The position numbers were made by a program, and so were the translations under genes. From Hibiscus mutabilis (lineage: Eukaryota > Streptophyta > Magnoliopsida > Malvales > Malvaceae), in contig CM033741.1 in the NCBI GenBank assembly GCA_019671005.1, forward strand, positions 930,001 through 994,000: 64,000 nucleotides of DNA, in the 5' to 3' direction. Under the pieces are notes generated by a model. The model made no database searches and was not told the origin of the DNA. It saw only the letters and a list, made by a program, of their open reading frames with translations. This document shows positions 53,248 to 64,000 of the stretch, one piece after another (the first letter of the stretch is position 1; each line of letters opens with the position of its first letter).

Positions 53248-56169
53248 TCAATGAGCTGTATGGGGAATACTGTTCAGAGTCCGATGTGCTTGGACCGCAC
53301 AAACACAATGCACAGATGTTAAGTTCAAGCAGCCACTCATGACAAGGGTGTGCCTTCCAGAGCAGGTGTGAAGAGCCGGGAACGTATCGCATAATGCCTG
53401 AACGGCTGGGGGAGTCAGTGCAGTGCATTGGCTTATATTGAGACTTTTTAGACCTTCCCCATCATATTCATCCTTCATGGACTGCCACAACGAAGGCTTG
53501 TTCTTCACTCGGCTGTGGGCCAGCGAGTACATTGCCCGGTCTGTGATATTACGACAATAGTACAGATCGAGTGACCTCAAATGGAGGCATTTATTTGCCA
53601 AAGCAATCACACTATCATCTGCAATAAGAGTTTAAGAGGTCATCAGTCTTTCATCTTCAAAACATGCCATGGTTAACTTTCATTCTTGAAATTGATGTTT
53701 GGTTCTTAAATCAACAAATAATGACTCAATCCGATACTGTTATGAGGTCATGAATATTATTTTCCGGGTAAGGCAAATTCTGTTAGATGTCTGTAAAACT
53801 TAAGGGATTAGTATCTAATTCGAGGAAACAAAAAGAAAAAAAATATATTTGTTCAAGTTACTTGGGAACATAGGTGCAACGTTATGATATATACATAAAG
53901 GGATATAAATTTGGCTAGAGAACTAGAACCAAAAAATATGTTGAATTTCAAGGTTAAAGCAATAGTTATTCGACATTATGAAATGCAAATAAGCACTGAA
54001 TCCAACGAATACCTGTTATGCGAACACAGCCACACAAGTCCACGCATTTGAGATCAGGGCATCCATAAGCTAGACTCATCACTCCTACATCACCAACATT
54101 ATCACACCATCCCAGATTTAAAGATTGCAACGTATTGCAGTTTCGTCCGATAGCCTGTGCATATAATTTGATTAAAGCAATTCATTTTTAGCCATCAACA
54201 AATAACTAGTCAGGGTACTGTTCAAACCTGCAATGCCCGGTCAGTTGCGGCTTTAACACAACCACAAAGATTTAATATTTTAAGTTTTCGGCAAAAGTTA
54301 GTTATATATTCAAGAGCTTCATCACTGAAAGACGTGCATCCACTGATATTAAGCTTTGTTAGGTTTGGACAACCATGAGCCAACGCATACAACGAGCGGT
54401 CACTAAGCTTGAAACTTTTGCTTAGGTCCAGCTCCTGCAGATCATGACAAAAGTTTGCAATAGTCTCGACAGCATTGTCTTCAAGCTGTGGATTCTCTTG
54501 ACGCAGTATTAGAGTTTGCAATTTGGTGAATTTAGGAGCAAGAGATAGAACCAAGTCGTTCATGTTCTTTTTGCACCTGATGCAAGATTTCACACAATCC
54601 AGTTATAGCAAGTTGAATATCGAGGAACAAAAACACATTGGACAAATGATCTGATATTTTTTGAAGAAGAGGGAAAACAAACATTAGAATATAAAAATAT
54701 AAAAATACGAAATGGAACGCGTGCCATTGCTAAACAATATTAAGTGGAGAAAAAAATGGCCAAAGGAAAAGGGAGAAAGTAAATATTTATTGAGTCACAT
54801 CCTGGAGATAAAGCAACAAGTAAATGCATGACAAACACACAAATCCAAATGCTGCTAAGAATATGAAAAAAAATTGTGGCAAACAAGATTTAAGATATCT
54901 CAAGATCTCTACATCTAAAGAGAGCTTTGCCTCTCAGTATTAAGATTATATATTTTCATGTCATGTACTTATCAGGTGGGGAGCAAAAAACTGCCACAAC
55001 CATGAATTACATTAATGGATATATTAGGATTTAGGACAATTGATCAACCCAAGTTGGAGACAGGTTTCCTCTTATGAATCACTTAGTTCATCCTATCCAT
55101 TCCATTTATGATAAAAACAACCGAACACTTTCAATATTTATTAAAAAACATGGAATGACCAATAATTCATAATCTTGTAACCTTTATGAAGCTTCCATAA
55201 AATCAAAAGGCCTAGACAAATAAAGAACCAAAAGTACAATACTTCATGCTATGAAGGTTAAATTTGACCAGGATAGACCACTCTCGTGGGGCCACTGCTA
55301 CAGCGTTCCAAATCACGCAAGTTTGCCGGTTTATCATAATTCAAACAAAAGTGATGCAGAAAGAAACCAGTGCAAATTGAAAGGCCATGGATCAAGCCAA
55401 ACCGAAAATGGAAATTTATGAGATTAACTAAGCAATTTTTTAGGAAGATCGAAACCCCCTGTAGGCACTAAAAACAGACTGAAGGCTGAAGCAATTGTTG
55501 GCTCATTGTGATGAATAACAGTGCGGATCAATTCAGTATATGGAGAACTTAAAGGGAGAATGGCTTAGGCCTCTTGTACCCAGCAGTTGCAGACACTAGC
55601 AATTATGAAAACTCACAAATTCTCGAGTTGCGGTTGATCTATATGAACAGTATCTAGAGGCCTTATTACTTGGAAGATATCCCCCCCCCCCAAAAAAAAA
55701 ACTACTAAAAGGTTCTATTTTAGAGCTAGAAATAAACAATAGGAAACGATTTGCTCTGTTCATTCAAATTTTCACAAACAACAAAAACATGTATATCATT
55801 TAAAGTTTTCGCACTAAAAACGTTTTACAGGAAAAACAATGTGTTTGCTCGTGCCAGAATTCATCATATATATCAAAAGAAAATATTACTAGTAGGGAAA
55901 AAGAGCATATACCATGAGAGACTGAGTTGTGTGAGGCCCAAACAAATGGCATCCCTCCACCCACAACAAACACCGGAAGCAACAATAGCAGTCCGATCAT
56001 CGACAAGAGCCACGATTCTCAACAGCAGCTCCATAGGAATATCTTTCCACTCAGTGATCATCGCTCCCTTCATCTTAACTTCCACGCCACTACTTCCAGC
56101 AGCAACCATCATCAGCTTCTCAAAGCTCGAGTTCAACTCTTCACTTCCCACCTTTGCTTTGGCAGTCAT
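53248..56169 (-). CDS. SKP2A: F-box/LRR protein, SKP2A type (SCF E3 ligase receptor)
   Basis: Four coding exons: 56169-55913, 54576-54228, 54154-54013 and 53618-53248, all with GT-AG borders and matching phases, give 372 residues. The F-box is at about 39-86 (EWKDIPMELLLRIVALVDDR, GVCCGWRDAI). Leucine-rich repeats follow (LQELDLSKSFKLSDRSLYAL, LTKLNISGCTSFSDEALEYI, LNLGWCDNVGDVGVMSLAYG, LDLYYCRNITDRAMYSLAHS), and the end is HTAH. The order and wording match Arabidopsis SKP2A/SKP2B, which couple substrates such as cell-cycle regulators to the SCF complex. ATG 56169 (MTAKAK) is chosen; an upstream in-frame ATG at 56256 is less likely because a 5' leader intron acceptor seems to lie between. Intron 1 is 1.3 kb and holds no other gene. 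Intact. Confidence 0.93.
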
Positions 56170-56917
56170 CTCACTCTTCTTCCCACCACCGCCTTTACAG
56201 AAACTAATATGTAAATGTTTTGGAAGAGATAATGATTCCCGTATTCCTATAACCAATAAGAGATGCCCTGAATTCAGTGAACAAAGCCTGATACAACGAC
56301 AGGTGTCTATATTAGATAAACTTCATGTGTCAAAACCTTAGAAAAACTGCAGAAATGTGACAGAGGACCATTAAAAAAAATTTATAACTCTTTGGGTATT
56401 GGCCCAAACTAAAAACTTTACCTTTTCTTTCTAGTTTTAATTTTTAACTATCTGGGATATAACAAGACAGGTTGTTCATACGAAAAACAAAAAGGCACGC
56501 CTTTTGGGGTATAAGAAAGAAACCCAACTCAAGAGCGAAAAACAACTTTACAACATTAGAAATTATGGTTTTTTTCAGCTAAAGAATTAAAATTGAATCA
56601 GCTTGAGCTGAAATTTATGCAACAAGAAACAAAAACTGAAAGAAAGAGACCATTCCCAGAAAAAAGCTTAATTCAAAAGGAAAAGAGAAAGAAATAATGG
56701 AAGAATCAGATTATGATCATGCCTTTGCTGGGTTTTCTTTGGTTCTCTGCTTTGTTTTATGACCAATTCACTTGGGTATTGCTTTGGTCTTTCTAAGTGG
56801 AAATATAAAGCAGCAAGCGCCAAGCAAAGACTCGAGTTATTAACAATTAAGACATGAGAGAGAAATAAGGTAAGAGAGGGAGAAACGTACGGGAAGAGAA
56901 TTAGGGACGTCTGTGGT

Positions 56918-56927
56918 GACACGTGTC
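56918..56927 (-). promoter_or_regulatory. G-box/ABRE palindrome upstream of the F-box gene
   Basis: GACACGTGTC, a perfect 10-bp palindrome with a CACGTG core, about 750 bp upstream of the chosen ATG and close to the likely transcription start. Binding of bZIP or bHLH factors is inferred. Confidence 0.5.
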
Positions 56928-57167
56928 ATGATATCGGTGATAATGTCATGGGACCCATGTATTTTTTTATGATGAACTTTAATTACATTATTATACTGGT
57001 AACGAAAGGAATCGTCTCAAAAACTCTCCTTTTATTCGGAGAAAAAAAGGAAATTTTCAAAAAAAAAATAAAAAGAAAAAAGAATTCTGAACATTTTGGA
57101 GAGAGAGGGAGATTAATGTAGAAAATTCGTTGAAGTTTTTGTTTAAAACTGAAGCCGCTGCAGAGTA

Positions 57168-58219
57168 ACTTAAATATTGTTCTAAGGTTTTTTTTCTTTC
57201 TAAAATATAGTACTGGTCAAAATAAATTTTAAAAAAGTTTTAAAACATAACAGTTGTTATAGTAATTTTAAAGACGAATTCAGTTAAATCTGACTTTGAA
57301 CAGTAAACATATTTTTTAAATTAAAATATTGAAGTCAGGGTAAAAAAAAAATCGATTTGAACAATATTTTACACTGAAGTCGGAATTTCCTGATGTCATC
57401 TTTAATTTTTTTATTCGAAATGTTCAAGTTATTGTTCAAAGTTGGAATCAGCTGAATCTGTCTTTTAAGTTAATGTAAAAATAACAATATTTTCAGAAAT
57501 AATTTGAGTGTTGCCATATTTGAGGAAAAAATATTGTTAATAATATTTAAGTAAAAAATTCTTTATTTTTGAAATTTTTACTTAAATATTGTTTTAAGTT
57601 TTCCCCCAAAATATGGTACTAGCCAAAATAATTTCCAAAATATAACAGTTGTTACAGTAATTTTAAAGACGGATTCAGCTGAATTCGACTTTGAATAGTA
57701 AACATATTTTTCAGATTAAAATATTGAAGTCAGAGTCAAGAGAATTCGACTTTAAACAGTGTTTTACACTGAAGTCGGAGCCTCCTGATGTCATCTTTGA
57801 TTTTTTATTCAAAATATTCAAGTTACTGATCAAAGTCGAAATCAGCTGAATCCGTCTTTTAAGTTACTATAGAAACAACAATATTTTTGAAAGCCAAAAT
57901 AATTTCTAAAATATAATAGTTGTTACAGTAATTTTAAAGACGAATTCAGCTGAATCCGACTTTGAACTGTAAACATATTTTTTAGATTAAAACATTGAAG
58001 TCAGAGTCAAGAGAATCCGACTTTGAACTGTGTTTTACACTGGAGTCGGATCCTCCTGGTGTCATCTTAAATTTTTTTATTCGAAATATTTAAGTTACTG
58101 TTTAAAGTCGAAATTAGTTGAATCCGTCTTTTAAGTTACTGTAGAAACAATAATATTTTCGAAAATAATTTGGGTGTTGCCATATTTGAGGAAAAAAATA
58201 TTGACAACAATATTTAAGT
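57168..58219. mobile_element. three palindromic MITE units in tandem
   Basis: Outer ends ACTTAAATATTGT and ACAATATTTAAGT. Each unit contains GACGAATTCAGCTGAATCCG then ACTTTGAACAG, and further on its inverse (GTCGAAATCAGCTGAATCCG then TCTTTTAAG), so each folds back on itself. Forward cores are near 57280, 57668 and 57948; inverse cores near 57443, 57835 and 58118. Unit 1 spans about 57168-57552; units 2 and 3 (from 57585) share a border near 57892. Confidence 0.75.
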
Positions 58220-58241
58220 AAAAAATCTATTTATTTTTTGG

Positions 58242-61110
58242 GGTTATTGTTTAGGGTAAACTACACAGTTTGTCATCTAACTATTAAATATTTTTTTTAG
58301 CCATACAAATTTAAAACGTGTAAAATGATCACTAAAGTTATATTCCATTTTTTTGGTCACTCAGAAGTAAATTTCAGTGACACTTGTCCCTATGTGATTG
58401 GTTTGATGTTTGGATGAAAATAAAATAATGACATCGGACTTGCGATACAAACTTAGGTCTTTTGAAAAATCATCTCACATCTAACTATTGCACCACTTAT
58501 GTCATTTGTTTAGTTATTGACAATATTTGTAGTTTAAGTTAAATCTGAAATCAGAAATTTTAAAATAAATTAGGGTTCAAATAGTTAAAACACTACTAAA
58601 TAATGAACAAATAATTTAGTAAAAAGATAACTAATAAAATAAGTAAATAATTTCTTTGTATTATTATTTTGAAATAAGGTTTCATCAATGTCTTTCTCTA
58701 CTCTTGTAGCATATTTTTTTTTATAATTTTGTACAAAAAAATTCAGTGTTTGATTCGTCATTACTTCCTTATTTGATGGTTGTTTTGTTATCGTGTCAAT
58801 TTACCACTTACTTATTATTGTTAGACTGATTCTTTCATATTAATAAGTGGTTGTCTGTGAATAAACTCAACATTATTTATAAAGTAAGTAATTTACTTTT
58901 GTCTCATGTTTTTTTAGTATAGTATATGTTTATTTTATGGTTCATTTTCGGGATTTGTGACTCACTCTCCCAATAATTTTATCTTCAACGTTTGAAACCA
59001 AATTTTTTTCTTGAGAAAATAACATGATAATAGAATTAAACTTTTTTTTACAAGAGTAACTAATTTTTCTTTTTTAAATTCTAACTCGAAAACACCAAAT
59101 CCAACCCCTGAAACATTGATATCAATCTGATTCAAACCAAAATATAATTATATTCCATCAAATCAGATGAGGTCGAAATCTCTCTTTTTATCATCCTAAT
59201 CCCCATCTCATCAGTGGCATCACGTACACATAGTGGAGTAAAAAATGTAGATCAGGGTCAGGGGGTCTCACATTTGGTGGATGCATTTTTTTTTCTAACA
59301 CTTCCCGACCCATTCTGTTGTCATGTCTTTCTTAGCTGCTTTTTTGTTTTTATATTATATTTTATATATGTCATTGCCATGCCATCTAATCCTCCACCAA
59401 AAGGAAAAAAAGAAAGAAGCTTGTCTTATCTGAAGTGCCCTTGAACTGGACACAGGACTTGGTCTAGGTTCTTTCTCTTCATGCATGGTGGATGGATTTG
59501 GGTGACATGAGAGCTTTTTACATAGGGGAACATGATTGTGCACCTTCACATTATTCATTGCTGGATTCCCATTCTGGTTTTGCAAGTTGGGGTTTATAAA
59601 ACAGGATGTCTTGATTTTGATCATTTCGATTGTCTTTTTAGTATTCCGAATCTGGGACTATTTAAGATGAAGTTTGGATCAATACCATGTCTTATTAGAT
59701 TCTTGAATCACAATAACATTTAAACACCTTTAGTATTCGGTTTTCAATTACTGTCTTATTAAATTGTATCTAATTATATTTTATTAACCAAACATGTCTA
59801 ACAAACTATAACTACTTGTAGTTATACGAAGATATAATTATTACCCTGATACTTAAAACACATCTACACCAACAATCAATTGGTTTAACGAGATGACATG
59901 GTTTAACGAGATGACACACTAAATTTTTTAAACAAAATTAAATATTTAAATTCTGACGTTGTGAATGGAGAAAACTGAGTTGGCAGCCCCCAAATTAGAC
60001 ATTTGCAAAACCCAATCTGAATTAGTGGACAAAAATCTTCTGTCCTTTTTGTGTATTTTTTGTACTCGAACGCTAAAAAATAAAATCTTAAATTTTGACC
60101 CTAAATTCTAAACACTACACCAAATACTTCAAACCCTAATCCTAAGCCTCAAACTTAAATCATAATCCTAAACCTAATTTTTTAATGACGAGGCAATAGA
60201 CAGAGCTAGAATTTGAGGTTGTGGACAAAACATAAATGCTTGAAAGTGGGGGGCAAATTCATAAATATCTCAGTTTATAAAAAAATTATATATAAGAACA
60301 AAGTTTAAAAAAATGGGGTGGGAGAACAATTATGTAGTTTTATCACGGGATGAGATATAAGTAGAGATACTGAAAAGAGACAAATAATTTCTACTTCGAA
60401 TTAATTAATCAATGAATTGGATACCGATAATTAAAAAAATACATATATAAAACAACTATAAGAATTAAATATAACTAAAAAGAATATACAATTCCTGTTT
60501 TTATATGAATATAAAAAGTACATTAAATCTTATCATTTGCGTGAATAATTTATTTTGTTATTTCTTCGCTTTACACGTATGATGAATGATTAGGGTTTGA
60601 TTTAATAATCGTTTTTCTTTGGTGGAAGTTAATTTCCCCTTTTGTCATTGCATGTGAAATAACTTGGTGTTTCATGTAAGTAAAATTATCATTACCTCTT
60701 TTGTCCCCGTATGCTTTCATGTAAATTGAGTTAGGGTCTGGACTGAATATGATTATAACTTTCATTGGTATTTTCATTCAGGGTCATGATTGACATTAGA
60801 CCATATCTATTTATCAATCGAGTTAATTGATTTAATTGGCACAACTTATATAGGGTCTCATTTTCACATGAATTCCGTCTGAATTATTACTTTTAATAAA
60901 ATATTTATGTTTAAATATAATTATAAAAAATATAAAATTTCATACTTAAACTTTTATTTTAAACTTTAAAGCAATCCATTGAACCATACTTATAAGCAAG
61001 AGATAAAAAAAAAATTACAACCTAACTAATCCATATGTAAGAACGAGTGGGTAATGTTGAAGTCTAGAGATTTGTAAGGTTTCAAGTTGAAGTTCCATAT
61101 GATGTAAATA
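58242..61110. other. gene-poor AT-rich DNA
   Basis: No gene supported. 58255-58410 contains half of a GGTCACT-type inverted-repeat element, and 60070-60180 contains degenerate CCCTAAA-like text. ORFs at 59214-59444, 59355-59624 and 60571-60777 show no recognisable domain. Confidence 0.35.
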
Positions 61111-61897
61111 CATAATGTAAAAAAAATACCCCTGATATTTTACTGGATAGTCACTTTAGTCTTTATTATTTTTAAGTTCTTTTATCATTAACGTTTTTAT
61201 TTTGAGTCAAAATGACATTTATGTAAATAAAAATTGTTAATCAATTACCGATAAATAACTTAAAATGACTTGACAAAATGATACATCAGTAAAAAATAAT
61301 TTTATATTTTATATATTTTTTAAAATTATTTTTTAATTAATACGTTATTCAATCAAGTCAATAACAATAAGTGAAAATTAGGGAACTGGGCGACAATTTT
61401 TAGGAAATAGGGCACAATAATCAATAAAAATGATGATAAAAGTTGAAAGTTGTTTTTTTGGCATAATTAATACGTTATTCAATCAAGCCCATAACGTTTG
61501 ATTGAAATTATTATTTTAGCCCTTATTTTTTTTAAGTAATTAAGCTTTTAACTTTTTATTTTATGTCAAAATAACCCTTTTATGATACATGTTAGTCAAC
61601 TAACGACAAATGGCTTGAAATGACAGGACAAACCTACATGACAATACACATCACGATAGCAGTGTCATATAAGCAAATATGCATGCTTTACAAAACGATA
61701 CACAATCAAAAAATAATTTTATAAAATTGTATAAAATATAAAATATTTTTTTCTGACGAGTCATTCTGCCAAATCATTTTAAGTTATTTATCTTCAGTTG
61801 GCATAAAATAAAACGTTGAGGGTTAAATTGCTTAAAAAAAGAATAGGGGCCAAAGCGACTATCCAATTAAACGTTAGAAACATTTTTTGGCATTATG
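61111..61897. mobile_element. inverted-repeat element, ~790 bp
   Basis: Ends CATAATGTAAAAAAAATACC and (inverse of right) CATAATGCCAAAAAATG; both arms continue with GGATAGTCACTTTAG versus GGATAGTCGCTTTGG and AACGTTTTTATTTTG versus AACGTTTTATTTTATG. A second inner repeat TTAATACGTTATTCAATCAA occurs at 61337 and 61469 in the same direction. No clear target duplication. Confidence 0.6.
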
Positions 61898-63797
61898 TTT
61901 TTTTGAAGAAAAAGTTTTGTTAGATTAATTATTCTTCCATTTGAGGAAAAATGAATTATAAGATTAAGATGTAATTTTGAATATGTTCAAATATATATTA
62001 TTAGTTTTAATTATACTCATATAAATATGTTAATTGTACTTTTGCTTGTGCATTATACTTATTAGTGTTGATTGTCAGGTGTAACATTAAAAATGTAACT
62101 TGAAATAAAATGCAACAAAGTTTCAAACTTTTTGGTTACAATGTAAGTCCAATTTCTCTTTTATCATTATAAATTGTTGAATCCGTTCCCTTAAATATTG
62201 TCATAGCAATGGTTCTGTTTTTATAAGGAGGAAGATTATTTAATCTCGAATATGAAATTTAATATAAATTAAAATTAAAATGATATTTCCTGGTACTAAT
62301 GTGATCGAACAATGATTTTGTTTTATACTCTGTATAATTGATTGATTGGCGTTTTTTATTGTACTCTCCAAAATAATTAAGGTATAATAAAAATGAACTA
62401 ATATTTTACTTTTTTAAAAGGAGAATAACTTAAATTATTGTTTTATAAATATAATATCATTATTGATTACTATACAGATTAGCATCTGGCCCAATAATTT
62501 ATGAACGCTTCTTGTTTTTTCCCTGTATTTAATTGTTTGATAGATATTGATTTCTAAATAAATCAAGCAAAATTGGGTCCATTATTGATTAGGTTAATAG
62601 GCTGTGATTCTCTCTAGTTTGTTTTTTTTTTCTTGTATTACATTTCAAATAAAAATTCTCTGTTTTTTTTGTGCGTTGTTTATGCCCTCACACTAGAAAT
62701 TAAGGTTTGGGTTTAAGGTATAAGGTTAGAGTTTAAGAAATCTGGGTAGAATGTATTTTTGGGTTTAGGGTTTAAGGTTTGAGTTTTAAAATTAATAGTT
62801 AGAACTTAAAATTTAATTTTTTAGTGTTGGAGCATAGAAAGGGGCGGGGGATTTGTGTCCATTTATTTGCAAGACAAATATCGAAATTTAAATCATACAA
62901 GATAAAACAACATAAACATCTTTGACCACTTAATCAATAGGTAGATCTCATCACATATTTTTTTAGTAACATTATTATCTTCCAAAAAACCCTATGTTCC
63001 TTTCACATGATCATGACAAGAGGATTACAATGTTATTTACTTTCCTTATTAAATTAATGGAAGCTTTGCCTTTACAGCTGTATTTAAGTTGCCATGCATT
63101 CACGATTGATGATCCACATCATTAGTTGCTGTTTGTAAATAGATATTTTTAATTCATAGGGTGATTTAGGTCAAATTATATGAGAATTAGTTCTGTATTT
63201 TAATTTAAATAACTCTGATCCGGGTTGAAAGTTTTTAATGTAATCATTAATAAGAGCGTGTTTAAATGAGAAATTTCGAGGAAGTGTTTGTTTTTATTTT
63301 AAAATCTTAGAAATGGAATTTTTATTTGAAATGTGAAATTCTAAAGTTAATAAGGAATTTTAAAATGATTTTGGTGTCCCAAATCTTGTAAAAAAAAATT
63401 TTGAATTTTTTCATGATCTTATTTCATTTGATGCACATAGTCCTATCATAAAATTAGAAGTTACTTTAAAATATCATTTTAATATAGAGTTATATTTTGA
63501 TACACAAATTATATAAAAAAATTACACAACCTTTCTATAAAATTTAAAACCTAAATCCCAAACCCTAGTACTCTAAACTCTAAATTCTAACTATAAACCT
63601 TAAATTCTATATCATACACACTAAACCCCTAAACCCTAAACTATTATCTAAAACCCTAAACCCTAAAATTAAAAGACCTGTGTAAATTAAAATTTACACA
63701 AATTTATGTATCAAAGTAGTTTCTTTAATATATATTTAGAATTTATATTATTAAAATTATTTATATATTTTTACAAATATAATGGTATACATATTTT
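61898..63797. other. gene-poor AT-rich DNA with telomere-like motifs
   Basis: No gene supported. 62695-62795 holds degenerate GGTTTAGGGTTTAAGG text, and 63545-63670 the inverse (CCCTAAACCCTAAA). These may be the arms of another element like 47991-48528. Confidence 0.4.
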
Positions 63798-64000
63798 TTT
63801 TAAAAAAAGGTACCACCTGAGCAAAATTTATTGAAAAGAAAAACCAAAAAGTCCACAAAACAAAAGATAAACTAAAGGACAAAAGACAGGCTAAAACAGC
63901 ACAAAGATAAACTAAAGGAAAACAAAGCAAAGTTCAGACGATCCAGAACCCATTTGATTGATTTTGAGGAAGCTAATAGAGAGCAAAACTAAACGGCGAA
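63798..64000 (-). mobile_element. 3' end of a LINE (partial, runs off the window)
   Basis: On the minus strand the text ends TCAATAAATTTTGCTCAGG then TGGTACCTTTTTTTAAAAA, sharing the GGTACC-plus-T terminal motif with the LINE at 51962. It holds a direct repeat (TTTAGTTTATCTTTG twice). No coding part lies inside the window. Confidence 0.45.

Noticed and set aside
55751..56341. 196-codon plus-strand ORF
   Set aside because: Antisense to exon 1 and intron 1 of the SKP2A-type gene; no domain recognised.
59214..59624. Overlapping short ORFs on both strands
   Set aside because: No domain, no splice sites of note, no codon pattern supporting a gene.

Overview
The window is nuclear DNA of a dicotyledonous flowering plant. 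The genes have short GT-AG introns, encode plant-specific families (R2R3-MYB, GRAS, plantacyanin, m-type thioredoxin) and sit in AT-rich DNA crowded with plant transposons. The gene set and repeat types would fit Malvaceae such as cotton, but that is inference; no database search was possible.

Layout. 1-10988: a decayed Athila/Tat-like Ty3-gypsy retrotransposon on the minus strand; its left LTR is cut by the window edge. It abuts the first exon of a serine carboxypeptidase-like gene (11379-11631, minus), apparently inside intron 1. 13383-21333: a second LTR element, plus strand, with 2.8-kb LTRs, an iMet-type primer site and a recognisable gag but no recognisable pol. 21400-24000: two inverted-repeat elements. 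24140-28870: two minus-strand genes, an m-type thioredoxin with an apparent frameshift in its transit peptide and an intact SCARECROW-LIKE 1-type GRAS gene with a 5'UTR intron. 29400-43860: gene-poor DNA with a tandem MITE cluster, a long-TIR Mutator-like element carrying a 130-codon ORF, two tRNA-derived SINE families, a LINE RNase H remnant and a hAT MITE nested in a MULE-like element. 44143-45460: an R2R3-MYB gene (plus). 47690-50170: SINEs, a telomere-motif element and a Pack-MULE holding beta-glucosidase (GH3) exon fragments. 51124-51962: a 5'-truncated LINE. 52280-52757: a plantacyanin gene (plus). 53248-56169: an SKP2A-type F-box/LRR gene (minus). 57168-64000: palindromic MITE units, other repeats and the 3' end of a LINE at the edge.

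The host genes are unrelated single genes with no shared pathway visible: a secreted peptidase, a plastid redox protein, two transcription factors, an apoplastic copper protein and an E3-ligase receptor. The most notable signals are a 24-bp near-palindromic repeat expanded in frame at three coding sites of one retrotransposon, the Pack-MULE with exact 9-bp duplications, several nested insertions with exact target-site duplications, and the thioredoxin frameshift. All coordinates, motifs and splice sites were read by eye; lineage names are family-level inference.
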